NCBI GenBank assembly: GCA_003955985.1
Contig: CP033784.1
Coordinates: 186,001 to 250,000 of the forward strand
Reading direction: 5' to 3'
DNA: 64,000 nucleotides
DNA from: Corynebacterium jeikeium
GTDB taxonomy: Bacteria > Actinomycetota > Actinomycetes > Mycobacteriales > Mycobacteriaceae
A program made the position numbers and the translations under genes. This document shows, one piece after another, positions 41,814 to 52,825 of the stretch. The notes under the pieces are model-generated. The model worked only from the letters and a program-made list of their open reading frames with translations. It ran no database searches and was not told the DNA's origin. Each line of letters begins with the position of its first letter. Position 1 is the first letter of the stretch.

Positions 41814-44705
41814 GTGGCTCTGTATAGGAAGTATCGTCCGGCATCGTTCGCCGAAGTGGTGGGGCAGCGGCACGTAACTGACCCGCTGTCGGCGGCGTTG
41901 GAATCTCGGGATGCGCAGGGGCGTCCCAACCGCATTAACCATGCGTATTTGTTCTCCGGGCCGCGTGGCTGTGGCAAGACCTCGTCGGCGCGCATTATGG
42001 CGCGCAGTTTGAACTGTGCGGAGGGGCCGACGGCCACACCGTGTGGCCAGTGTGCGTCGTGTCGTGCGCTAGCGCCGGGCGGTCCGGGCAATTTGGACGT
42101 TATTGAGCTGGACGCGGCTTCCCACAATGGTGTGGAAGATATGCGTGAGCTGCGGGAAAAGGCTATCTTCCAGCCGGCGGAGTCGCGCTATCGCATCTTC
42201 ATTATTGACGAGGCGCATATGATTACCGCTTCGGGTTTCAATGCGCTTTTGAAGATTGTGGAGGAGCCGCCGGAGCACCTCATCTTCATTTTTGCGACCA
42301 CGGAGCCGGAGCGTGTGCTGCCGACTATTCGTTCGCGTACGCATCACTACCCGTTCCGGTTGTTGACTCCGCCGGATATGCGCGGGCTGCTTGAGCGTGT
42401 GGTCACGGCCGAGGGTGTGCGGGTAGAGCCGGACGTGTATCCGCTGGTCATCCAGGCCGGTGGCGGTTCGCCGCGTGACTCGCTGTCGGTTATGGATCAG
42501 CTCATTGCTGGTTCCGGCACCGATGGTGTGGATTATGAGACTTCTGCGGCCATTCTCGGTGTCACTGACAGCGTAATCATCACGGATGCGATTGAGGCGC
42601 TGGCGGCAGGCGATCGCGCGGCCATGTTTAGCGTGGTCGGGCGTGTGATTATGTCGGGCCAGGATCCGGCTCGGTTTGCCTCGGATCTGCTTGGCCGAGT
42701 GCGTGATTTGCTGGTGCTGTCCGCAGTGCCGAACGCGCTGGAGCAGGGGCTTGTAGAGATTCCGGAGAGCCAAATCGACGGCGTCCTGGAGCAGGCCGGG
42801 ACAATTCCCCCGGCTACCCTGACGCGCTTCACGCAGGTGCTCTCTGACGGCCTGCGTCACTTCCGCGGCGTGACTTCGCCGCGTCTGCTGCTCGAGGTCC
42901 TGTGCGCGCGCATGCTCCTGCCCGCCACCGAAGACTCCGTGGAGTCGCTGCTGCAGCGCGTAGAGGCGTTGGAGCACGGCAGGCCCGCGCTTGCCGACGG
43001 CTCGGGGGCCGCAACCCCCGCATCGGCACCGGTGTCTTCCGATGCGGGGCCGGGGTCGGGTGCGGCTGAGGCCGATGCTTCGCCGATGCAGTCTGGCCAG
43101 TCGGCTCGTGAGGCATGGCGCCAGCGGAATGCCCAGCGTAAGAAGGGTGCGCAGACCCAGGGCAGTCGTGCTGGGCAGGCAGCGCCAGCGCAGACACCGT
43201 CGCAGCCTCAGTCCCAGCCTGAACCTGTTCAGCAGCAGCCTGCACCAGCGGCAGCGGCACCGGTGTCGCAGGAGTCGGTGACTGAGCCGCAGCCTGCACC
43301 AGAAGCACCTACTGCGACCGCTGAACAGCCTGAACAGCCTGAACAGCCTGAACAGCCTACGCAGGCCGAATCAGTTGAACAGCCTCAGCAGGCCGAATCA
43401 GTTGAACAGCCTCAGCAGGCCGAACAACCGCAGCAGTCTGAACCGGCTGAGCAGCCGATGTCCGAGGAAGAAGCTCAGGCGGAGAAGATTCGTGAGTTCC
43501 GTCGGAAGATGGCGGAGCATGCCCGCATCAGCGAGCAGCAGACTCGGGCGCAGCTTGCGCAGGAGCGTGAGCAGCAAACCCGCGAGCGTGAGGGGGAAGG
43601 CGGCTCGATGTCGATTGTCGAGGAAGAGCCAGTTGTCTCTGCCTCGACAGCTCACTCTGAACAGCCAACTCAGGCCCCACAGCCGGAGCAACCAGCACAG
43701 CCGGAGCCCGAACCTGCACCCGCCGGTATCGAGCAAATCCGCGAGCACTGGCAGGACATCCTTGCGGCTGTCGACGGACAGCATGCGTTCCCCATTCGCG
43801 TGCTGGCCGAGCAGGCGGTACCGCTCGATGTCGAAAACGACACGCTCGTCATTGGACACAGCACAGGAGCGCTCGCTACCAGGCTCAATACGCCTGATTA
43901 CGCTCAGGCGCTGTCCGCTGCAGTGAAGCAGGTGACGGGCTTCAATGGCCAGGTGCACTGTGTCGTCGGTACGCGCCCGCGCGCACCGCGCTCAACAGCT
44001 ACTGGTGGTGGTTCCGGGGAGGATGATTCGTCGTCAAGAGGTTCGTCCTCGCCGAACGACACCGCCCCTGCACCGACACTCGCAGCACCAGCGCAACCAG
44101 AGACATCTGAGCAGCAGGTACAGCAGCCGCAGCCAGGTCCGCAGCGGTCGTCGGCATACGCATCCGTTGTTGAGCGCCGTGCCAAAATCGAAGCCGCCAA
44201 GCGTGCTGCAATGGGACAGCAGGCAGGTCACGACCAGCCGGCACAGCCACATCAGCCAAGCCAACCAAGCCAGCCAGCTCAACCAAACCCGAACCCGGCC
44301 CAGCAACAGCCGCAGCAGCCAAACCAGCCGCAGTCATTCCTGCGCGCGGCCCAGGCCAATGCGCAAGCAAACGCTCAAGCAAATGCTCAGGCCCAGGCCA
44401 ATCAGGATTCGGGCTTCGGCGGCGTCCCGCTGCCACCAGAGCCGATGGAGGAGTTCGCTCCACCAGAGGGCGCAGAGGGCACAGAGAGCTACGGTTCGCG
44501 CAACCCGTCCAACTACAACTCCAACGCCAACACCAACTACAACCCGGTTCCCCAAACCCCGCAGGACAACAACTACGAAGAGGACACCTCCGAGTATTTC
44601 GAGGCCGCGAACGAGGTCGGGTCTCTCGATCACCGCTCGCTAAAGGACGTGGTCATGGAGATGCTGGAAAAGGAGCTGGGAGCCAAACCGCTAGAAGACC
44701 GCTAG
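41814..44705 (+). CDS. dnaX: DNA polymerase III gamma/tau subunit
   Basis: 963 residues from a GTG at 41814. Clamp-loader ATPase: Walker A GPRGCGKTSS, zinc module with CGQCASCRAL, Walker B FIIDEAHM, sensor FATTEPERVLPTIRSR. Domain III extends to about residue 380. The remaining 580 residues are low-complexity: runs of Glu-Gln-Pro (EQPEQPEQPEQP), Ala/Gln and later Pro/Asn/Gln, with one ordered island (IEQIREHWQDILAAVDGQHAFPIRVLAEQAVPLDV) that matches the tau C-terminal fold. Two nearly identical 30-base direct repeats lie at about 43366-43425. No frameshift-signal for gamma was found. Confidence 0.94.
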   Translation: MALYRKYRPASFAEVVGQRHVTDPLSAALESRDAQGRPNRINHAYLFSGPRGCGKTSSARIMARSLNCAEGPTATPCGQCASCRALAPGGPGNLDVIELDAASHNGVEDMRELREKAIFQPAESRYRIFIIDEAHMITASGFNALLKIVEEPPEHLIFIFATTEPERVLPTIRSRTHHYPFRLLTPPDMRGLLERVVTAEGVRVEPDVYPLVIQAGGGSPRDSLSVMDQLIAGSGTDGVDYETSAAILGVTDSVIITDAIEALAAGDRAAMFSVVGRVIMSGQDPARFASDLLGRVRDLLVLSAVPNALEQGLVEIPESQIDGVLEQAGTIPPATLTRFTQVLSDGLRHFRGVTSPRLLLEVLCARMLLPATEDSVESLLQRVEALEHGRPALADGSGAATPASAPVSSDAGPGSGAAEADASPMQSGQSAREAWRQRNAQRKKGAQTQGSRAGQAAPAQTPSQPQSQPEPVQQQPAPAAAAPVSQESVTEPQPAPEAPTATAEQPEQPEQPEQPTQAESVEQPQQAESVEQPQQAEQPQQSEPAEQPMSEEEAQAEKIREFRRKMAEHARISEQQTRAQLAQEREQQTREREGEGGSMSIVEEEPVVSASTAHSEQPTQAPQPEQPAQPEPEPAPAGIEQIREHWQDILAAVDGQHAFPIRVLAEQAVPLDVENDTLVIGHSTGALATRLNTPDYAQALSAAVKQVTGFNGQVHCVVGTRPRAPRSTATGGGSGEDDSSSRGSSSPNDTAPAPTLAAPAQPETSEQQVQQPQPGPQRSSAYASVVERRAKIEAAKRAAMGQQAGHDQPAQPHQPSQPSQPAQPNPNPAQQQPQQPNQPQSFLRAAQANAQANAQANAQAQANQDSGFGGVPLPPEPMEEFAPPEGAEGTESYGSRNPSNYNSNANTNYNPVPQTPQDNNYEEDTSEYFEAANEVGSLDHRSLKDVVMEMLEKELGAKPLEDR

Positions 44706-44819
44706 AGCCGTTAGAATGGGGCGGCGATGCGCGTCGTAAAGCATGGGCGATGAGCCTTAGAAGCGTGCGCGTAACTACAAATCAGCACGTAAAGAGCACA
44801 ATAGTTAGGAACATTAATT
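44706..44819. other. dnaX-ybaB intergenic gap
   Basis: Contains one 11-mer motif (44732-44742, CGTCGTAAAGC), one of five intergenic copies. No terminator was seen, so dnaX, ybaB and recR may share transcription. Confidence 0.5.
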
Positions 44820-45143
44820 ATGACTCAGCCAGATATGAACGCAATTCTGCAGCAGGCACAGCAGATGCAGGCGCAGCTGCAGGCAGCACAGCAGGAGATC
44901 GTCGCTTCCACCATCGTCGGTGAGGCCGGCGGCGGTCTGGTCAAGGTGACTATGCAGGGCTCGGGCGAGGTCACGGACATCGCCATTGATCCGAAGGTCG
45001 TTGACCCGGAGGACGTCGACGGGCTGCAGGACCTGGTTCTCGCTGCTTTCCAGGACGCTACCGCTAAGGTGCAGTCGCTGGCGGAGCAGAAGATGGGCCC
45101 GCTGTCCCAGGGCTTCGACGGTCTCGGTGGCCTCGGTTTCTAA
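44820..45143 (+). CDS. ybaB: YbaB/EbfC family nucleoid-associated protein
   Basis: 107 residues. N-terminal helix MNAILQQAQQMQAQLQAAQQEI followed by three strands (GGGLVKVTMQGSGEVTDIAIDPKVV). DNA-binding dimer with the usual dnaX-ybaB-recR placement. Possible nucleoid and recombination accessory role; mechanism unknown. Confidence 0.92.
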   Translation: MTQPDMNAILQQAQQMQAQLQAAQQEIVASTIVGEAGGGLVKVTMQGSGEVTDIAIDPKVVDPEDVDGLQDLVLAAFQDATAKVQSLAEQKMGPLSQGFDGLGGLGF

Positions 45144-45180
45144 ATTAGCTTTTCAGACCAGTATTTGTAGGTAATTATCA

Positions 45181-45807
45181 TTGTTCGAGGGACCACTCCA
45201 AGATCTCATTGATGAGTTCTCGCGCCTGCCGGGCATCGGCCCGAAGTCAGCTCAGCGTATCGCTTTCTACCTGATGAAGGCGGAGCCGGAGGACATCGGC
45301 CGGCTCCAATCCGCGCTTGGTCGGGTGCGCGAGGGTGTGCAATTCTGCCGGGTCTGCGGCAATATTTCGGAAACCGATGTGTGCCAGTACTGCTCGGACA
45401 CACGCCGCGACCGCGGTTTGGTGTGCGTCGTTGAAGAGGCGCGCGATATCCAGGCCATCGAGCGCACGGGGGAGTACAACGGTCGCTACCACGTGCTCGG
45501 CGGGGCGCTCGATCCGCTTGGCGGCATCGGTCCGAACGAGCTCAATATCCGCACGCTGTTGCAACGTATCGCAGGCGTGCTTGACGACGTCGACGAGACC
45601 CAACCCCCTGAAATCCACGAGGTCATCATCGCGACTGACCCCAACACCGAGGGCGAAGCCACCGCGACCTATTTGGCCCGGCTGCTGCGGGACTTCCCGG
45701 ATCTCGAGGTCACTCGGTTGGCCTCCGGCATGCCGCTCGGTGGTGACTTGGAGTTCGTCGATGAACTCACCCTGTCCCGCGCGCTGACGGGCCGGCTGAA
45801 GGTCTAG
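45181..45807 (+). CDS. recR: Recombination mediator RecR
   Basis: 208 residues from a TTG at 45181. Helix-hairpin-helix [17 protein letters not shown], intact zinc finger [16 protein letters not shown], Toprim with [18 protein letters not shown] and [19 protein letters not shown], and a C-terminal Walker-B-like strand. It works with RecF/RecO in gap repair. An 11-mer motif encodes Leu-Asp-Asp. Confidence 0.95.
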   Translation: MFEGPLQDLIDEFSRLPGIGPKSAQRIAFYLMKAEPEDIGRLQSALGRVREGVQFCRVCGNISETDVCQYCSDTRRDRGLVCVVEEARDIQAIERTGEYNGRYHVLGGALDPLGGIGPNELNIRTLLQRIAGVLDDVDETQPPEIHEVIIATDPNTEGEATATYLARLLRDFPDLEVTRLASGMPLGGDLEFVDELTLSRALTGRLKV

Positions 45808-45846
45808 CCGCCGTCCAGCCAACCGGCCGCGCGCGAAACTACAAAA

Positions 45847-46659
45847 CTAGCGCTCGCTCTTCGGACGCGGCTTGGACGGGATGCGCTCTTCGCGCAGCTT
45901 ATCCACGACCTCGAGGTCCAGCGGAGCCAGGCTCGACAGGTCCTGGTTGGTAGCGCGGGCCAGCAAAAGATCAGCCAGCTGCGGATTGCGAGCCAACACA
46001 GGTCCGTGCAGGTAGGTACAGATAATCGAACCCTGCACCGCGCCTTCGGCGCCACCGGTCGGTGTGAGTGCAGAAACATCCACTCCCGGAGCAATCCCGG
46101 AGTCCGCCTGCTCCACTTCCGGGCCGGTATTGCCCACGCCACGGACAACCCGACCAAGCGGCTTCGCATCGGCACCCAGGGTCGTGCGACCCATGTGGTT
46201 TTCGAAGCCAGTCAGTGGGCTGGCGTCGACGTCGTCAAGCAAACCGTTCGTGGGATCGACGAGCGTGCAGATTTCGCCGATCGCGCGCGACTCCAGCGAA
46301 TCGGTGGTGCAATCGACAAGGCCGAGACCTGCGACGTCGCGTCCGCCCGCGCGGAAGGAATTGCCGAAGATCTGGAAGCCCGCGCAAATCGCGAGGATCT
46401 GCTTCCCGGCCTCGGCTGCCTTTTTGATGCCGCCGTCATTGATCAGATGCTCCACCGCGATGGTTTGTGCGACGTCCTCGCCGCCGCCGACGGTGTAGAT
46501 ATCCAGGTCGGTGGGGACGGCATCGCCCAGCTTGATCGGGACAATCTCGGCGTCAATCCCACGCATCCGCGCGCGTTGCCGCAGCACCAGCGCATTTCCG
46601 TCATCGCCGTAGGTGCCCAGCACGTCCGGGAGGATCAGGCCGATAGACAGCTCGCTCAT
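45847..46659 (-). CDS. gatD: Lipid II isoglutaminyl synthase, glutaminase subunit GatD
   Basis: 270 residues, CobB/CobQ-like glutamine amidotransferase with nucleophile Cys in ILAICAGFQIFG and the His in CTYLHGPVLARNP. With MurT it amidates D-Glu of lipid II to D-isoglutamine. It starts one base after the murT stop on the same strand, so the two are a tight operon. One 11-mer motif encodes Leu-Asp-Asp. Confidence 0.93.
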   Translation of the reverse strand: MSELSIGLILPDVLGTYGDDGNALVLRQRARMRGIDAEIVPIKLGDAVPTDLDIYTVGGGEDVAQTIAVEHLINDGGIKKAAEAGKQILAICAGFQIFGNSFRAGGRDVAGLGLVDCTTDSLESRAIGEICTLVDPTNGLLDDVDASPLTGFENHMGRTTLGADAKPLGRVVRGVGNTGPEVEQADSGIAPGVDVSALTPTGGAEGAVQGSIICTYLHGPVLARNPQLADLLLARATNQDLSSLAPLDLEVVDKLREERIPSKPRPKSER

Positions 46660-48009
46660 TTACTTTTCCTCCTGTGCTCGTTCGATGTCGCGCTTCAAAT
46701 CGCGGAAGGCGGTGTAGTTCGCCAGCACCTCAACTCGGGTGACGCTTGACGACGACCCCCGCGCCTCACACGACCGGATCGCCTGCAGCGGATTTGCGAC
46801 CAACCTCGCATCGATGCCCGCATACAGCAACCGCACCGCGAGGTCAGTTCCGCGTTCGCCCGCGGACAGCACATCCATGCCGTCGAAGTCCTCGAAGCGG
46901 ACATCCCACAGCCAGGACAGATCCTCGCCGTCAGCGACGTGACCGTTGACTGCGATGACCACTGCATCTGCGGTGCGGTCGACCATGGACAGCGCCTCCT
47001 GCCAGCCGGCCGGGTTCTTGGCCAACAGCATGCGCACGTGCTTCTCGGCGCCCTTGTCATCCCGCACAACCATGGTGGAGTAGCGGCCCGCAACGTTGTC
47101 GACGGTCTCGGTGGCCCGGAGGGATTTCTCCAGGTCCGCGCCCATATCGACAGCGCCCGCAATCGCCAAGGTGGCGTTGCCGCGGTTGGCATTGCCCGGC
47201 AGCGTGAGGTTCATCGGCAGGGTGTCGCCGGCAGGCGTGATGACTCCCTCCGCAGTGATGCGGTAGTCCGGCTCTGGCCGCTTGAACTCCGAGCCGTCCG
47301 GGAGTGGCTTCACGGCGTACCAGTTGTGGCCGTCCTGGATGATGGGGCCGCCGGTGCGCGGGGAAGAGGTGGCATCGTTGGTCCAGCCACCGCCCGCGGA
47401 GACCCAAATAACCTTCTTGGCATCCCACGCAGCCGACGCGATGAGTGGGTCGTCGCAGTTGGCGATGACCGTCGCCTGCGGGTTAGCGTCCACCGCAGCG
47501 CGGAGTGTGGCCTCAATCTTGTTGATCTCGCCGACGCGGTCGAGCTGGTCGCGGGAAAGGTTCAGCAGCACCAGAACCTGCGGTTTCAGATCCTCTGCGA
47601 TGTGCGGGACGTGCAGCTCATCGACCTCCAGGACCAGGCTGTCCGCATCGGGAGTGGCGAGCAGCGCGGAGATAATACCCGCGTCCATGTTGTCGCCGCC
47701 CTCGTTGGTGGCCACGTTGTGGCCAGCGGCGCGCATGGCGGCCGCGAACATGCGGGTGGTGGTGGACTTGCCGTTGGTGCCAGTGATGATCGCGGCCGGG
47801 CGTCCCTTGCCGAGGGAAGCCAGAATGCGCGGGTCAATCTTCTGCGCAATCAGGCCACCGATCATGCCACCCGCGCCGCGACCGGACTTCCGGGAGGCCC
47901 AGGTGGCGGCGTGAGCGGCGGCAGTCGCAAACCGAGCGCGCAGGCTCGGGGAGCTTGCGCGGTCGCGACTGTGGTCACTTACGTCGTTATGTGAAGTGCC
48001 TTCTTTCAT
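46660..48009 (-). CDS. murT: Lipid II isoglutaminyl synthase, ligase subunit MurT
   Basis: 449 residues. Mur-ligase fold: Walker A ITGTNGKSTTTRM, NEGGDNMDAGI, and a C-terminal domain with GYSTMVVRDD-type residues (RYSTMVVRDDKGAEKH). Partner of GatD. The segment SSPRTGGPIIQDGHNWYAVKPLPDGSEFKRPEPDY occupies the place of the Cys4 zinc ribbon described for S. aureus and S. pneumoniae MurT, but no Cys is left in it. The start is ATG after AAGTAAGTG-like leader; first 30 residues are disordered. Confidence 0.9.
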   Translation of the reverse strand: MKEGTSHNDVSDHSRDRASSPSLRARFATAAAHAATWASRKSGRGAGGMIGGLIAQKIDPRILASLGKGRPAAIITGTNGKSTTTRMFAAAMRAAGHNVATNEGGDNMDAGIISALLATPDADSLVLEVDELHVPHIAEDLKPQVLVLLNLSRDQLDRVGEINKIEATLRAAVDANPQATVIANCDDPLIASAAWDAKKVIWVSAGGGWTNDATSSPRTGGPIIQDGHNWYAVKPLPDGSEFKRPEPDYRITAEGVITPAGDTLPMNLTLPGNANRGNATLAIAGAVDMGADLEKSLRATETVDNVAGRYSTMVVRDDKGAEKHVRMLLAKNPAGWQEALSMVDRTADAVVIAVNGHVADGEDLSWLWDVRFEDFDGMDVLSAGERGTDLAVRLLYAGIDARLVANPLQAIRSCEARGSSSSVTRVEVLANYTAFRDLKRDIERAQEEK

Positions 48010-48069
48010 AACTGTGTATTTTACTGTGAATGATTCGCAGAACGAATGCGCTGGGCAAAAGCCCTAGCC

Positions 48070-49365
48070 CTACTTCTCCATCTCACCGACCAGTCGCAAG
48101 AATGCCTCATCGGAAACGATCGGAATGTCCTTCCGGTGGGCATGCATGGCCTTGCCCGTCAGTTGATCCGGAGTCACATCCGCAGGTCGGTTAGACACCA
48201 GCACCGATGACTCTCGCGTGACCTTCTCCGAGTACGCCAGCCCAGCCCGCACGCCCGCCGCAATCAGCTCATCCGGGTCCAGCGACACCTCTGGCGCCAC
48301 GACGAACTCCATGCCCTCCGCGAGCTTCCGCCCCGGCGTATAGCGGCCGGGGTTCTCCACGGGGCGCGGTGCCTCCATCGCGTCGACACGCACTGCCGAG
48401 CGCTGCAGGCCCACAATGTCCTCGCGCAGCTGGTCGGGCGTGTACATGTTCAGGGTTGCGCCCTCATCGAGCCCGCCCTGTGCGCGGAAGAGCGCAAGCG
48501 TGGTGGTGACGTCATCCAACGTCCGCACCCGCTCGGGCACCGAGATGCCAGCAATCGATGCCTCGGGCGAAGGCACATCGAGGCCGTAGGCGCGCGCGAC
48601 GGCGCGCAGGCGAGCGTCGTCAAGCCGTTTGCCCTGGCGACGCGCCGTTTCCAACGTATCGGCAATCCGTGCGGGCGCCGGAATCCGCGCGACGCGAGTG
48701 CGCGTACGACGACGCCCCCGCTTATTCCGCGCGGACCGCTCACGATTCGCTTGACGACGGGCCCTCTTGGCCTCGGCAACTATAAAACCCCAGACCAGCG
48801 GCGCATTATGAGCAACCAACGTGCGCCCATCGAGCGCGTGCGCGAGCTTGGCCTGGATCACCCCGAATTTCGGTGCCCCCTCGAAGTCCGCGGGCTCGAG
48901 GCCGTGGAGGTGTGTCGGGCCGGGATCCTCGGTGGGATTGATGACGACATGCCAGGTGTCCACGATGTTGCCGCTACTGTCGGCGGTGGACACTCCCAGG
49001 CTGACCAGCCGAGACGTCTTGGGGTGGATGCCCGTGGCCTGGATGGACACGATTGCGTAAGGAGCTTCCTCCGCCGACGAGAACTGTTTGTGCTCGTCAG
49101 CGGCCTTTGTTGCGGCGGTCTCGGCTGTGGCCGGTGTGGGTGTGGCTGTGGCCGGTGTGCCAGCGGTACTCGCGCCGGTTGCGATTGCGCCGGTAGCAGC
49201 CGCGCCGGTGGTGGCTGCGTCCGTTGTGGTGGAAGCCGGTGCAGTTGGTGGTGTTTTCGCGCCCGCTGCCGACGCGCGTTGAGAACGGCGACGATTCCGC
49301 CGCCGCCTCTTCGTCTGAGAAGAGGTCCCAGTCGCTTTGCGCTCCTCGCGCGCCGATTCAGTCAT
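48070..49365 (-). CDS. Exonuclease-like (DEDDh) protein with degenerate active site and BRCT-like domain
   Basis: 431 residues. A basic/Ala-Thr-rich disordered lead (1-95) precedes a ribonuclease H-like fold (about 100-290). The family's Asp-x-Glu motif I is here VSIQATGIHP (Ser and Gln), motif II HNA-x-F-D is HNAPLVWGFI (no Asp), and the H-x4-D motif III region reads VRTLDD (no His). All four metal and catalytic residues appear lost. The last 90 residues look like a BRCT domain (VLVSNRPADVTPDQLTGKAMHAHRKDIPIVSD). It sits in the usual corynebacterial place between murT and leuA. A scaffolding or DNA-end-sensing role is inferred, and activity is doubtful. Confidence 0.8.
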   Translation of the reverse strand: MTESAREERKATGTSSQTKRRRRNRRRSQRASAAGAKTPPTAPASTTTDAATTGAAATGAIATGASTAGTPATATPTPATAETAATKAADEHKQFSSAEEAPYAIVSIQATGIHPKTSRLVSLGVSTADSSGNIVDTWHVVINPTEDPGPTHLHGLEPADFEGAPKFGVIQAKLAHALDGRTLVAHNAPLVWGFIVAEAKRARRQANRERSARNKRGRRRTRTRVARIPAPARIADTLETARRQGKRLDDARLRAVARAYGLDVPSPEASIAGISVPERVRTLDDVTTTLALFRAQGGLDEGATLNMYTPDQLREDIVGLQRSAVRVDAMEAPRPVENPGRYTPGRKLAEGMEFVVAPEVSLDPDELIAAGVRAGLAYSEKVTRESSVLVSNRPADVTPDQLTGKAMHAHRKDIPIVSDEAFLRLVGEMEK

Positions 49366-49730
49366 GCCTCAAGACTAGCGGGTGCGCTCACCCGCGGAGA
49401 AAGTGACTAGGTTTATGACACTTTGAGCACAAAATTTGCCACGAAAGTGTCATAAACCTAGTCAGTAACTTGGGCACTAGCTCGGCCTCAAGCTCAGAAG
49501 GACCGGGGGATCCGGTCACACGGGTCCCGTAAACCACGCAAACTACAAAAACCACGCAAGCCCCAATAGTTTTTCCCCCGACTGGGTGCTCAGCCGAAAA
49601 GGAATGGAACCGCGAGGGCAATTTCCGCGCCTTATTAAATAGGGGCCACAAAACAGCGCCACAAAAATAAGGACGAAATAACTACCACGGGGCAACAGCC
49701 ACAGGACAACAACCACGGGGCGGGGGAGAA
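49366..49730. other. Intergenic region with left palindrome of the 49.4-50.9 kb unit
   Basis: 49397-49470 holds the palindrome described below. The remaining 260 bases carry no supported gene; they include AAACTACAAAAACCACGCAAG-like A-rich text near 49540-49560 and several CACGGGGCA/ACAGGACAAC repeats just before the next gene. Confidence 0.5.
49397..49470. repeat. 74-bp palindromic repeat, left copy
   Basis: 21-bp perfect arms (49404-49424 and 49444-49464, starting TGACTAGGTTTATGACAC) around a 19-base loop. 72 of 74 bases match the right copy (50807-50880), in the same orientation. Confidence 0.9.
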
Positions 49731-50771
49731 GTGAGTAACAAGAAACGAAAGCAACTGGTGGCGGACCAGTTCGGAATCATTAGGCCGGATGACCAGCCGG
49801 GGAATGGATACCGCGAGGTCGCAAGGCAGGCGCGGGCCGGTTATCTGGAGCGGCTTTGCCGAGGTCACTATGTAGTCGCGCACGCCTGGGAGGGGCTCCA
49901 CCGCGAGAAACGCCTGGCTATTACTGCTTTGGCGGTGGTCTCCGAGACGTCGTCAGGCGTCATTTCGGGAGCTGCAGCGCTGGCCTTGCACGGTTCGTGG
50001 GTGCTGGTGCGCGATGCGAAGATTGTGGTCGTGGGCGGGAGTCAGGAGTTCCACGGCATCGACTATTGCATGCGCTTGCGCTCGGAGATCCATCTGGATC
50101 ACACGCAGGGGCTCGCGGACCGGCGGGTCGCGGTGCTCGCGCGTGCGGCCTTCGATGAGTGTCGCGTCCGGTTCAGGCAGAAGGGGCCGGAGTCCGTGTC
50201 GTGGCGGGCGGCGGTGTTGGCTGTCGAAGGTGCGCTGCGGCATGGCGCCACGCGCGATCAGCTTGAGGAGCTCCCGGTGCATTATCCCAGCGTGCGGGGT
50301 CAAGAGCTGTTTCGCCGTGCGCTCGCGGTCTGTCATGGTCGTTGCGAAACGCCCGGTGAGGCGCTGACTAAAGCCGCTCTTCTCGAACTCGGCCTGAAAT
50401 TCCACGAGCAAGCCGAAATTTGGTCGCGCGGCACCAGCCACGATCCGCCGCACTTTCTCGCCCGCGTGGATTTTTATATCCCTGACCTGCTGCTTGTCGT
50501 GGAGTTCGACGGCCACATCAAGTATTCGGCGAGCGAGGTCGCGCCGACGCCCGCGGCTCAGTCCGAGCTGCTCACGCGGGAGACTTACCGCGAGCGTTCG
50601 CTGCGCGCAACGGGGCTGGATGTCGCGCGGGTGGTGTGGAAAGAGGTGGAATTGCACGCAGTTCGCTTATCGACGCTCCGTTCAATCCTGATCGAGCGCG
50701 AACGCGTGGTAGCCGCAGGTGGGGTGACTTTCCGTGCGGATGTGCGCAATGCCGGCCCGTTGATTGGGTAG
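49731..50771 (+). CDS. AbiEi-like N-terminal domain plus DUF559/VSR-type endonuclease-like protein
   Basis: 346 residues. The first 60 residues (ARAGYLERLCRGHYVVAHAWE) resemble the winged-helix that starts AbiEi-type antitoxins and its relatives. The C-terminal part (about 215-330) has FHEQAEIWSR-HFLARVDFYIPDLLLVVEFDGHIKYS: an Asp and Glu-x-Asp-Gly pattern of DUF559/very-short-patch-repair type nucleases, followed by a conserved basic ERSLRATGLDVARVVWKEVE. Such fused proteins are common singletons in actinobacteria, with no defined partner; no AbiEii toxin is visible. The gene is bracketed by two 74-bp repeats, which suggests acquisition as a unit. Confidence 0.75.
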   Translation: MSNKKRKQLVADQFGIIRPDDQPGNGYREVARQARAGYLERLCRGHYVVAHAWEGLHREKRLAITALAVVSETSSGVISGAAALALHGSWVLVRDAKIVVVGGSQEFHGIDYCMRLRSEIHLDHTQGLADRRVAVLARAAFDECRVRFRQKGPESVSWRAAVLAVEGALRHGATRDQLEELPVHYPSVRGQELFRRALAVCHGRCETPGEALTKAALLELGLKFHEQAEIWSRGTSHDPPHFLARVDFYIPDLLLVVEFDGHIKYSASEVAPTPAAQSELLTRETYRERSLRATGLDVARVVWKEVELHAVRLSTLRSILIERERVVAAGGVTFRADVRNAGPLIG

Positions 50772-50806
50772 TGGGGCCGAGGGGCCGCTGGATAGTTTGT
50801 CCCAAA

Positions 50807-50880
50807 GAGAAAGTGACTAGGTTTATGACACTTTGAGCACAAATTTTGCCACGAAAGTGTCATAAATCTAGTCAGTAACT
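50807..50880. repeat. 74-bp palindromic repeat, right copy
   Basis: Two bases differ from the left copy. Arms 50814-50834 and 50854-50874, one wobble pair. Directly precedes the leuA stop on the opposite strand, so it may double as the leuA terminator. Confidence 0.9.
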
Positions 50881-50889
50881 ATGTGGAGT

Positions 50890-52777
<1,888 letters not shown>

Positions 52778-52825
52778 TTAAACCCAAGCCCCGCCGCGGC
52801 ATAGAAGCAGTAGTCCGCGTTGCAT
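52778..52825 (-). CDS. leuA leader peptide, four consecutive Leu codons
   Basis: Fifteen codons, MQRGLLLLCRGGAWV, using CTA CTG CTT CTA for leucine; the stop TAA touches the hairpin. AAGG about 10 bases upstream can serve as ribosome site. A TATAAC-like -10 is 25-30 bases upstream. The position, size and Leu run match known leucine-operon attenuation leaders. Confidence 0.85.
   Translation of the reverse strand: MQRGLLLLCRGGAWV

Noticed and set aside
42000..43000. Programmed frameshift in dnaX for a gamma subunit
   Set aside because: No slippery A-run with stem-loop was seen after the ATPase domain.
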